Positions 58,301 through 62,843 of a stretch of DNA of 62,843 nucleotides are shown here, one piece after another. A model generated the notes under the pieces. The model did not search any database. It worked only from the letters and a program-made list of their open reading frames with translations, and was not told the origin of the DNA. Within the stretch, counting starts at the first letter, position 1. Every line of letters starts with the position of its first letter. The stretch spans positions 544,061-606,903 of the forward strand of contig NW_019091367.1 in NCBI RefSeq assembly GCF_001949145.1, in the 5' to 3' direction. The position numbers and the translations under genes are program-made. Source of the DNA: Acanthaster planci (lineage: Eukaryota > Echinodermata > Asteroidea > Valvatida > Acanthasteridae).

Positions 58301-61300
58301 CAACGGCAATATTTATTGCTGGGGTCTGTGCACATCAGCTGCCTGTGCTGCGCAGTCCTTCACCTTTGCAGACCTTGTTGCAGACCTCACAGCACTCGAG
58401 GACATCACAGTGGGCTGGTTGCGGCACCTGGAGGGCGTCCTCTAACTTCTGCTGTCCCAAACGAAAGAAATTGATTAAGAGTGTACGTTTGATTGAAGTT
58501 GGTCAAACCGTGGTGAACCGTATTTCTCGAACGAACTCTCAATCATTTTTATATTTGTGTATACCACCCTGCAGGCTTACCTTCTACATCTGTGCCGTCA
58601 GCTTTGCCTCCTCCATGCTCTTTGATGAGAAGAAGAACCCCTACCATCTCATGCTGCAGAAATTCATGACGTCCGGTGCTCACACTGCCGTCTTTGAGTA
58701 AGTCGCGCCGTCATTCAGCACGGGATGAGTCGGGACAGAAATTAAACTTTGCCGGCAATAGCGCATGTAAAATACATTCACGATGTCTAATAGGGCTTTT
58801 TTGCTTTCTGGGAATGTCTCATATTTGAGATTCTGTTTTGGTTTGCTAGTGAGACAGAGAACATCGGAAAATAGGGAAATGGAATGCAGTGTTGTGATGG
58901 TCGTATTTTTTTGGTTCTAGGGCATTTAACTGGGCCCTGTCCATGGGCGGAAAGGTCCCCACATCGGAAGGTTTGGAACACGCTGAACTTCCTGGTAAGT
59001 TTGTGATAAAAGGATCTTGTTTGCAATGCATCGCATCATTCACAGATGCGGTGGTTTTGAAAGCAACATCTCAGAGGACTGTCGTAAAACCTTGTTCTCT
59101 GATTGTACTCTAATGGGATATGCCAAGTCACTCACACATTTCACTGGAAGATGTGAAAGCTGTTTCTCAAAAGGGGCCAAAATTAGTCAAGAGGTGGTAT
59201 CAGAAAACAGCTCCATTGCTTTTGAGAGCAATGGCATTTTCATTTGGGCATTTCGTGGAGTGCACAGCAGCTCACCTGCGGCGTAATTGATATGCTGAAG
59301 ATCCCTTATGCACAATGAGCGTACGGGTTTCCCAGTAAGCAAAAGAAGGAGAATGTGGATTCTCAGCTTGTCTGCAACAAACCAGAGCTTGCACTTGGTC
59401 ATGTGGTATTCATTGGACTCGTTACGAGACCACATACTCACAGATGCAGTTCCTCCCCACATTCTTAAGGCTGAATAAGATCCAACCGCTTTCATTTTTC
59501 AGGCGTTGTACTTCCTTGGTGTCCTTTCTGGTAAGATAACCGATAAAAACATTACGTTCTGTTTCTGCTGTTCCCACAGAGGGCACCGGAGAATTCCTGG
59601 ACGTTTGGCTGGTGCTCATCGAGAAGCTGGTGAACCCTGAGGCGGTGCTGGATTCGCCCCACTCTCTCCCGGCCCGGGCCTCGCCGGGCAGGGCGGCCCA
59701 CGCCCCCTTCAGCCCTGCCCAGTTCCTGATCAGCACGCACAAGGCAGCCTTTGGGGCCGTGGCCAGCCTGTGGGAGCGCCGGCCCCTCAAGGTGTACGGT
59801 GGCCGCATGTCGGAGTCGTTGCTGGCCATCCTGTGCCACATCCTGCGCGGTGAGGCTGTGGTCCGGGAGCGGCTGGAGAAGGAGAAGGCGGACGAGGCGG
59901 CTGCCGCAGCAGTTGCGGCGGCGGGCGAGGCCGCTAGCGGATCGTCAGCCGGCGGCTCGTCGGTCTCTGGCGGCGGACCGTCCTCTTCCTCCTCGGCCCT
60001 GGTCAGCTCCAGGCTACTGGGGGACTCTGGTCTCTTTGATGCATCCGGGTTGCTCGGCAGAAGTCGGCCGCGAGCTGAGCCGAATGAAGAACATGTACAG
60101 CAGGTATGAAATGTCAACAACTCAGCCAATCAACCTTCCCATGGCTAGAATGCATCCTTTTGCAGAATCGCATTCACTGACATCATAAATTCAGCAATAC
60201 GGCTCGTAGCTGTGTTACAGTTGTAATCACCCCTGCTCACTAGGAATTTAAGACCAATGTCGGCAGTGGATATCAGTTCACAGCTAGCCCGTACCCCTAT
60301 GGGGACCAATTGATACTCTGGATGAAGAAAGGCAGTAGGGATACATTGACTTCCCAGGGTCACAATTTGTACCAAGCCGCTGGATTTGAATCCCTGACCC
60401 TATGATCGCAAGTCGTAAACCCTATTTTTTAGGCCACATAATCATCAGAAACCAGCCAGTTTTGTAGTCGAGACCCCACAAGACCAAGCCGAGACCTTCA
60501 GTCCGAGTTCATTTCACAAGCTATTCAAATGAGCTGTCACCAAAGCGTTCCTTTGGCACTGTTCACCCTGCTACTTGGGACCATTTTTGTGACGGGGCTT
60601 GTTGTAGTCTCAATTGCAACGTTGTTACGGGCTTGTTCATTTTATTTCTGGTTGCAGCTCATCGACATGGGTTTCTCCCGTGACCATGCAAGGGAAGCCC
60701 TGCAGCACACAACGTCACTGGAGCAGGCAGCAGAATGGGCCCTGACCCACCCACCATCAATAACTGCAGTGAGTACCCACCAGTCTATTGCTGTGTCTCA
60801 TGCCATAACTGAGTGTGTCTATTGCCATAACTGAGTGTGTCTATTGCCATAACTGAGTGTGTCTATTACCATAACTGGGTTTGTCTATTGCCATAACTGA
60901 ATGTGTCTATTACCATAACTGAGAGTGTCTATTGTCATAGCTGAGTGTGTCTATTGCCATAACTGAGTGTGTCTATTGCCATAACTGAGTGTGTCTATTG
61001 CCATAACTGAGTGTGTCTATTGCCATGACTGAATGTGTCTATTACCATAACTGAGTGTGTCTATTGCCATGACTGAATGTGTCTATTACCATAACTGAGT
61101 GTGTCTATTGTCATAGCTGAGTGTGTCTATTGCCTTAACTGAGTGTGTCTATTGCCCTAACTGAGTGTGTCTATAGCCATAACTGGGTGTGTCTGTTGCC
61201 ATGACTGAGTGTCTCTTTTGCCATAACTGGGTGTGTCTATTGCCATGACTGGGTGTGTCTGTTGCCATGACTGAGTGTGTCTATTGTCATAACTGAGTGT

Positions 61301-62843
61301 GTCTATTGCCCAAACTGGTTATGTCTATTGCCATGACTGAGTGTGTCTGTTGTCATAACTGAGTGTGTCTATTTCCCAAACTGGTTGCGTCTGTTGCCAT
61401 AACTGAGTGTATCTCTTGCCATAACCGAGTATGTCTGATGCCAGTCCTGGGTGTGGGTGGTGTGTCAGCATTCATCAACTCTCCCACTCTTGGTTTTTGT
61501 TCCAAAACCATTCATTCTTTCAGCGGCATGAAGCCTGTCAGTTGGAAGGTAGTCTCAGCTCCCAATACCTGCTGGGTAACATTACTGACAGTGCGATGGT
61601 AAACTCTATTCCATCAAACAAAATCACATGCTTGTTTTTTTGACACAGCACATAGATAGATTCAAGACCTTGCAACCCAGATAAATTAGGCAGTGGGTCC
61701 CAGTTTTAAGTACAGAGGAATGCTTTATTTATTTACCGTGACAGATTTAGGAAGCTTTGCAGAAAAAGTGCACTTGGAATGAATGTTAGTGTCGTTTTTT
61801 TTTTTTTTTCATTTTTCACTGCATTTCTTTTCTACACGCAGGCGTTCACCTCGTTTTTCCAAGAAACTCCTTAAATCATTTTCCTACGTGCCATTTGGGT
61901 TAAGGGTGTGGAATTCTTGCATTTTATCTGTAAGCATTTCATGTGCAGCTGTCTATCGGCTCTCTGCCTGTGGTCTGTCTTGCAGGGTTTTGGCACAGGT
62001 CTCTCTGAGGAGGAGGAAATGATGCGAGCGATCGCCATGTCGCTGGGAGAGTCAATCCAGATGCCTTCAGACCAGGAGGTAAGCTTTAAGCCAAAAGCCT
62101 GAAAAACCCCCGAGGCCCAGCATGCTGGATTTGAAGAATTATTCTGACCTGTTGAGGTTTCATCTCATTGAATGATAACCTCTTTCAGAAACCAGCTAAA
62201 ATCCAAGAAGCAGCTGCCATCTGGCATCAAATCAAGGTCCATTGAAATTTGCCTTTCGTCAACACTTCAGATTGCACATCCTTTAACCACACAAGGTTAC
62301 AGTTGTGATTTGTTCGAAGTGAAAATGTGCCAGATACATTGACTCTCAAACTGTTGTGTGCACAAAGTATTATCTCTTTCAAGTCAGGCATCAGGACATG
62401 TCTGCATATTTCAACTCACATCACTGCTTTGCTCTCCAGGAGGAGGAGAGGAAGAAGAAGGAGGAAGACGAGAGAGCCAAGAAGGAGCAGGAGGCGGCCA
62501 AGGAGAAGGAACGGCTGGCCAGCGACCGCATCCCGGAGGAGCCCCCCTTGGACAAGAGCCTCTTGGATGAGTTTGTCAATAACATGCTACCGGGCTGCTT
62601 CAAGCTGCTGGACGAGCTACCGGATACCGTTTACAGGTAGGAAACGAGTCACGGCATCCGTTCAGTGGGTCTGCGATCATGTAGGAATCTCAAAGGGGGG
62701 AGTCGGGTTGGCTGGGTGGTCTGGGGAGTCGGGTTGGCTGAGTGGTCTGGGGAGTTGGGTTGGCTGAGTGGTTTGGGGAGACGGGTTGGCTCAGTGGTTT
62801 GGGGAGTCGGGTTGGCTCAGTGGTTTGGGGAGTCGGGTTGGCT
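31252..62843 (+). CDS. HUWE1: HUWE1 E3 ubiquitin ligase, N-terminal third (32 coding exons, 3' incomplete)
   Basis: HUWE1 is a very large HECT-type E3 that ubiquitinates many nuclear and cytosolic proteins. The start codon at 31291 gives [10 protein letters not shown], as in vertebrate HUWE1. The 32 exons join in phase with no stop to about 1565 codons, against roughly 4370 in the human protein. Residues about 90-370 fit DUF908 and about 430-810 fit DUF913, the armadillo-like ring region. Residues 1433-1469 are a UBA domain ([15 protein letters not shown]) and 1470-1500 a UIM ([16 protein letters not shown]). Low-complexity insets rich in Gly, Ala, Ser and acidic residues occur in exons 16, 22, 26 and 29. 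Everything after an acidic coiled-coil-like run, including the HECT domain, is beyond the edge. The single-exon coordinates are listed separately; this entry is the whole transcribed span. Confidence 0.95.
32094..32186 (+). CDS. HUWE1: HUWE1 coding exon 2 (residues 16-46)
   Basis: Acceptor AATTTCAG, donor AAG|GTAACC, phase 0 at both ends. Encodes [12 protein letters not shown] and NTWNHGK, matching the vertebrate DCRALI and TWNIGK regions. Confidence 0.93.
32842..33048 (+). CDS. HUWE1: HUWE1 coding exon 3 (residues 47-115)
   Basis: Acceptor TTATTGCAG, donor GAA|GTAAGT. Encodes [14 protein letters not shown] and [19 protein letters not shown], strongly conserved at the start of the armadillo-like region. 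A 147-residue frame and a 178-residue frame on the opposite strand overlap it and are shadows. Confidence 0.95.
33921..33994 (+). CDS. HUWE1: HUWE1 coding exon 4 (residues 116-140)
   Basis: Acceptor TTCCTTGCAG, donor TTCAG|GTAAGC, leaving two bases of a split serine codon. Encodes [20 protein letters not shown] 7.2-kb intron follows, the longest seen here. Confidence 0.93.
35775..36080. repeat. Clustered palindromes built on AGTTGGGCTGGCCCAACT
   Basis: Two blocks (about 35793-35862 and 36017-36080) contain several inverse TAGTTGGG / CCCAACTA units, including near-perfect palindromes AGTTGGGCTGGCCCAACT at both places. They would form hairpins in the transcript. Confidence 0.65.
36119..36173. 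repeat. TACATG microsatellite
   Basis: Imperfect alternation of ACATGT and GTACAT over about 55 bases. Confidence 0.85.
36592..37739. mobile_element. MITE-like element with GGGCCGATTTCA inverted ends
   Basis: GGGCCGATTTCATGAAAC at 36592 is inverse to GTTTCGTGAAATCGGCCC ending at 37739 (one mismatch). Sub-terminal regions are rich in TAAGATGA/TCATCTTA repeats (37235-37265, 37610-37725). At 1.15 kb and with dissimilar middle DNA, it may be two elements or one with an insert. Confidence 0.65.
41218..41359 (+). CDS. HUWE1: HUWE1 coding exon 5 (residues 140-187)
   Basis: Acceptor TCTGGTAG, donor CCG|GTGAGT. Encodes [34 protein letters not shown] and CQNGPKP. The last 48 bases and the donor are the first unit of the tandem array at 41312-41970. 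Confidence 0.93.
41312..41970 (+). repeat. Minisatellite made of exon 5 end plus its splice donor, five units
   Basis: Units start at 41312, 41443, 41568, 41699 and 41844 (131, 125, 131, 145 and about 127 bases). Each begins with the exon end (GATTTGGCCTGGCA, TCAGAATGGACCCAAACC) and runs into intron sequence made of AACATGACACCTGCATGTCT sub-repeats. A GTGAGT donor is kept at 41360, 41491, 41616 and 41747; the fifth unit has GAGGAGT instead. Open frames through the array are not genes. Confidence 0.9.
42888..42968 (+). CDS. HUWE1: HUWE1 coding exon 6 (residues 188-214)
   Basis: Acceptor TCTCAACAG, donor AAA|GTGAGC. Encodes [12 protein letters not shown], identical in part to the vertebrate segment, then a variable acidic stretch. 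Confidence 0.93.
43165..43212 (+). CDS. HUWE1: HUWE1 coding exon 7 (residues 215-230)
   Basis: Acceptor TATTTAACAG, donor AGA|GTAAGT. Encodes VIHLENVDR, matching the vertebrate YIHIEQLDK position. Confidence 0.85.
43761..43829 (+). CDS. HUWE1: HUWE1 coding exon 8 (residues 231-253)
   Basis: Acceptor CCCACCTAG, donor CAG|GTGGGT. Encodes SPAEIMEDL and VPKEKQ, as in vertebrate SPSEIMESL and IPKDKQ. Confidence 0.93.
44198..44667. mobile_element. Possible MITE with GGCTG and ATTCGAAT-rich inverted ends
   Basis: GGCTGGGTCAATTCGAATAA at 44198 is roughly inverse to the run ending GAATATTCGGATATTCGGCA and CAGCC at 44667. The inside is AT-rich and non-coding. Lies in the intron before coding exon 9. 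Confidence 0.5.
45140..45239 (+). CDS. HUWE1: HUWE1 coding exon 9 (residues 254-287)
   Basis: Acceptor CTCTACGTAG, donor CTAG|GTAAGT, ending one base into a codon. Encodes [11 protein letters not shown] and [10 protein letters not shown]. Confidence 0.94.
46239..46339 (+). CDS. HUWE1: HUWE1 coding exon 10 (residues 287-320)
   Basis: Acceptor CCCGTTGTAG, donor GTC|GTAAGT. Encodes [16 protein letters not shown] and [11 protein letters not shown]. Confidence 0.94.
46526..46587 (+). CDS. HUWE1: HUWE1 coding exon 11 (residues 321-341)
   Basis: Acceptor CCCTCCTAG, donor CCAA|GTAAGT, ending two bases into a lysine codon. Encodes [20 protein letters not shown]. Confidence 0.94.
46660..46866 (-). 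mobile_element. SINE-like repeat, tRNA-derived, copy in intron 11
   Basis: On the minus strand GGCACACTGGTCACC begins a tRNA-like head and ATTCAAATCCAG resembles a B box. The body aligns by eye with about 48050-48300 (GTGGTGACC, GAGCCAGT, TGTCATTTG/TGCCATTG). Too diverged to be an active tRNA. Confidence 0.5.
46867..46928 (+). repeat. Dispersed inverted repeat, arm 2
   Basis: This is the inverse of 30930-30989: ACCCCCAAGGGGGTGTATGT and ATTGAAATTGGAGGATTT. It directly abuts the SINE-like copy before it. Confidence 0.7.
47170..47258 (+). CDS. HUWE1: HUWE1 coding exon 12 (residues 341-371)
   Basis: Acceptor ATTCTTTCAG, donor GATAG|GTGAGG. Encodes [19 protein letters not shown], nearly the vertebrate sequence. 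Confidence 0.94.
47795..47875 (+). CDS. HUWE1: HUWE1 coding exon 13 (residues 371-398), GC donor
   Basis: Acceptor CAACTTTTAG. Encodes [20 protein letters not shown]. The only donor that keeps the frame with exon 14 is CAG|GCGAGT, a GC-AG intron; the nearest GT would break the phase. Confidence 0.9.
48050..48305 (-). mobile_element. SINE-like repeat, second copy
   Basis: It aligns with 46660-46866: GGTGTTCTCACC, GTGCCATC, ACTGTACTG, GTGAGAAAAATGCAGAGCC, GTGGTGACCGGTATGTCATTT. Non-coding, in the intron after exon 13. Confidence 0.45.
48616..48704 (+). CDS. HUWE1: HUWE1 coding exon 14 (residues 398-427)
   Basis: Acceptor ATTACAACAG, donor ACG|GTGAGC. Encodes [19 protein letters not shown]. 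Confidence 0.94.
49013..49088. repeat. Tandem duplication, 38 bp, two copies
   Basis: TTAACGCACCTGTACAGGTG starts copies at 49013 and 49051, ending just before the acceptor region of exon 15. Each copy contains the palindrome CACCTGTACAGGTG. Confidence 0.9.
49132..49233 (+). CDS. HUWE1: HUWE1 coding exon 15 (residues 428-461)
   Basis: Acceptor TTCTGTGCAG, donor GAG|GTACAC. Encodes [18 protein letters not shown]. Confidence 0.94.
49873..50080 (+). CDS. HUWE1: HUWE1 coding exon 16 (residues 462-531)
   Basis: Acceptor AAAACCCAG, donor GACG|GTCAGT. Encodes [11 protein letters not shown] and a Gly- and acid-rich low-complexity linker ending KDKKRKTD. The linker is poorly conserved, as in other HUWE1 proteins. 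Confidence 0.9.
50109..50200 (+). repeat. G-rich 21-bp tandem repeat just after exon 16, with a single N
   Basis: Units of AAGGGGGTGGGGGAGGGGCT repeat about four times starting 28 bases after the donor. Position 50160 is N, so the true copy number may be larger. The coding strand carries many G-runs. Confidence 0.9.
50581..50720. repeat. Tandem duplication, 70 bp, two copies
   Basis: ATCCCTTTGGCTGAGTATGC starts copies at 50581 and 50651; both continue CAGCGAAACACT, AGAATGT, GTTTAT and ACAGTATG. Confidence 0.9.
50944..51045 (+). CDS. HUWE1: HUWE1 coding exon 17 (residues 531-565)
   Basis: Acceptor CTTGTCAACAG, donor CACG|GTAGGT. Encodes [18 protein letters not shown], almost identical to vertebrates. 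Confidence 0.95.
51722..51802 (+). CDS. HUWE1: HUWE1 coding exon 18 (residues 565-592)
   Basis: Acceptor TTCACTGCAG, donor TTAG|GTGAGT. Encodes [20 protein letters not shown]. Confidence 0.95.
52091..52197 (+). CDS. HUWE1: HUWE1 coding exon 19 (residues 592-627)
   Basis: Acceptor ATCCCTCCAG, donor GAT|GTAAGT. Encodes [20 protein letters not shown]. Confidence 0.95.
52430..52680. repeat. Interspersed repeat, related to about 54530-54690
   Basis: TGCATTGTGGTTCCCCA, GTGGATAA and AATGCGACA here match TGCATTGTAGTTCCCCA, TGTGGATAAACACTAATGCAAC near 54538. Both lie in HUWE1 introns; the family is not recognised. Confidence 0.45.
53108..53285 (+). CDS. HUWE1: HUWE1 coding exon 20 (residues 628-687)
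   Basis: Acceptor CTCCTTACAG, donor CTGG|GTAAGA. Encodes [20 protein letters not shown] and [19 protein letters not shown]. Confidence 0.95.
53962..54053 (+). CDS. HUWE1: HUWE1 coding exon 21 (residues 687-717)
   Basis: Acceptor TTCCAACTAG, donor AAG|GTCAGA, a weak match to consensus. Encodes [20 protein letters not shown]. Confidence 0.93.
54530..54690. repeat. Interspersed repeat, related to 52430-52680
   Basis: See the paired copy; this one keeps GTGCATTGTAGTTCCCCATG and TGTGGATAAACACTAATGCA. No ends were defined. Confidence 0.45.
55061..55293 (+). CDS. HUWE1: HUWE1 coding exon 22 (residues 718-795)
   Basis: Acceptor GCATTGACAG, donor GCC|GTAAGA. Encodes [16 protein letters not shown], then a Gly-rich linker and the acidic run [10 protein letters not shown], like the acidic linker of vertebrate HUWE1. 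Confidence 0.93.
55558..55615 (+). CDS. HUWE1: HUWE1 coding exon 23 (residues 795-814)
   Basis: Acceptor GGTGTTGCAG, donor GTG|GTACGT. Encodes [12 protein letters not shown]. Confidence 0.93.
55747..55923 (+). CDS. HUWE1: HUWE1 coding exon 24 (residues 815-873)
   Basis: Acceptor ATGGTTTCAG, donor CTT|GTAAGT. Encodes [28 protein letters not shown] and [11 protein letters not shown]. Confidence 0.95.
56545..56790 (+). CDS. HUWE1: HUWE1 coding exon 25 (residues 874-955)
   Basis: Acceptor TTTTTTGGCAG, donor CAG|GTGAGT. Encodes [40 protein letters not shown] and CRVGQ. Confidence 0.95.
57261..57970 (+). CDS. HUWE1: HUWE1 coding exon 26 (residues 956-1192), with in-frame 15-bp repeat
   Basis: Acceptor GTGGGCACAG, donor TTCAG|GTATGT. 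The largest exon here. Encodes [49 protein letters not shown] and LSWTPPP. Residues 1033-1052 are four copies of a five-residue K-S/T-E-D-S/P unit from a 15-bp repeat at 57492-57551, within an acidic linker that also differs in vertebrates. Confidence 0.94.
58575..58697 (+). CDS. HUWE1: HUWE1 coding exon 27 (residues 1192-1233)
   Basis: Acceptor ACCCTGCAG, donor TTTGA|GTAAGT. Encodes [20 protein letters not shown] and [10 protein letters not shown]. Confidence 0.95.
58921..58994 (+). CDS. HUWE1: HUWE1 coding exon 28 (residues 1233-1258)
   Basis: Acceptor TTGGTTCTAG, donor CCTG|GTAAGT. Encodes [19 protein letters not shown]. Confidence 0.95.
59580..60103 (+). CDS. HUWE1: HUWE1 coding exon 29 (residues 1258-1432)
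   Basis: Acceptor GTTCCCACAG, donor CAG|GTATGA. Encodes [40 protein letters not shown] and [17 protein letters not shown], followed by a low-complexity Ala/Gly/Ser linker leading to the UBA domain. A 235-residue open frame on the opposite strand is a shadow of this GC-rich exon. Confidence 0.94.
60240..60440 (-). mobile_element. tRNA-derived SINE-like element
   Basis: On the minus strand ATGTGGCCTAAAAAATAGGG resembles a tRNA A-box region and GGGATTCAAATCC a B box, spaced as in a tRNA-derived SINE head. The body continues to about 60240. It is decayed and lies in the intron before the UBA exon. Confidence 0.6.
60658..60768 (+). CDS. HUWE1: HUWE1 coding exon 30: UBA domain (residues 1433-1469)
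   Basis: Acceptor TGGTTGCAG, donor GCA|GTGAGT. Encodes [20 protein letters not shown] and [10 protein letters not shown]. The MGF loop and the Leu of helix 3 (AL.HT, WAL) mark a ubiquitin-associated domain; it corresponds to LMDMGFTREHAMEAL in vertebrates. Confidence 0.96.
60798..61450 (+). repeat. 22-bp minisatellite, about 30 units, in the intron after the UBA exon
   Basis: Imperfect copies of GTGTCTATTGCCATAACTGA plus GT, with variants CCATGACTG, CATAGCTG, CCAAACTGG. The array begins about 30 bases after the donor of exon 30. Confidence 0.92.
61986..62078 (+). CDS. HUWE1: HUWE1 coding exon 31: UIM (residues 1470-1500)
   Basis: Acceptor GTCTTGCAG, donor GAG|GTAAGC. Encodes [18 protein letters not shown], with the acidic patch, Ala and Ser of a ubiquitin-interacting motif. 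Confidence 0.96.
62440..62636 (+). CDS. HUWE1: HUWE1 coding exon 32 (residues 1501-1566)
   Basis: Acceptor TGCTCTCCAG, donor TACAG|GTAGGA. Encodes a long charged helix ([20 protein letters not shown]) and [20 protein letters not shown], matching the vertebrate [19 protein letters not shown]. It ends two bases into a codon; the next exon is outside the window. Confidence 0.95.
62701..62843 (+). repeat. 26-bp minisatellite, reaching the window edge
   Basis: Copies of AGTCGGGTTGGCTGAGTGGT plus CTGGGG start at 62701 and 62727 and repeat on to the edge, more than five units, in the intron after exon 32. Confidence 0.92.

Noticed and set aside
59422-60129. 235-codon open frame on the minus strand
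   Set aside because: It lies opposite the conserved, GC-rich HUWE1 exon 29 and runs past its splice sites; its composition is that of an antisense shadow.
60240-60440. A functional tRNA gene
   Set aside because: A- and B-box-like motifs exist, but the cloverleaf pairing is lost and a SINE-like body follows.
60798-61450. A CRISPR array or coding repeat
   Set aside because: The 22-base units are head to tail with no spacers, and lie in an intron.

Overview
The window is animal nuclear DNA: long introns with GT-AG splice sites, intronless class A GPCR genes, metazoan retroelement relics, many short inverted-repeat transposons (MITEs), TACATG-type microsatellites, one 418-base assembly gap (14118-14535) and one single N (50160). 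The mix of a vertebrate-like HUWE1 gene, a tandem family of orphan rhodopsin-type receptors and AAGGCC-ended MITEs points to an invertebrate deuterostome. A sea star or other echinoderm is my best guess and amphioxus an alternative; this is inference, not proof.

Left part, about 1-29600. It opens with a decayed BEL/Pao-type retroelement (2-1350). Then comes a cluster of closely related intronless GPCRs. The plus-strand arm has an intact receptor (3395-4357), a broken one (8305-9013) and another intact receptor (9942-10874). The minus-strand arm has two nearly identical receptors (20216-21220 and 25500-26480) and a first-helix relic (27000-27085). Several pieces of the shared 5' flank stand alone without a receptor behind them (5700-6240, 6440-6905, 12770-12980), so the array once held more genes. 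Between the arms lie a truncated LINE with the assembly gap inside it, a large foldback element, two tandem AAGGCC MITEs and a TTAA-flanked MITE that has relatives at 1790-2300 and 7541-8113.

Right part, about 29640-62843, plus strand. This is the 5' third of HUWE1, a giant HECT E3 ubiquitin ligase. I placed 32 coding exons whose splice phases all agree. They give about 1565 codons, from the start codon at 31291 through the two N-terminal armadillo-like regions (DUF908, DUF913) to the UBA and UIM ubiquitin-binding segments and a little beyond. The WWE, BH3 and HECT parts lie past the right edge. The introns hold MITEs, tRNA-derived SINE-like copies and minisatellites. One minisatellite is built from the end of exon 5 plus its splice donor. 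One intron uses a GC donor.

The receptors and HUWE1 look functionally unrelated; they are only neighbours. The most notable signals are the receptor-less 5' modules, the TM3-to-TM5 variability island between two otherwise identical receptors, the internal ECL2/TM5 duplication in the pseudogene, and the repeated splice-donor array after HUWE1 exon 5.
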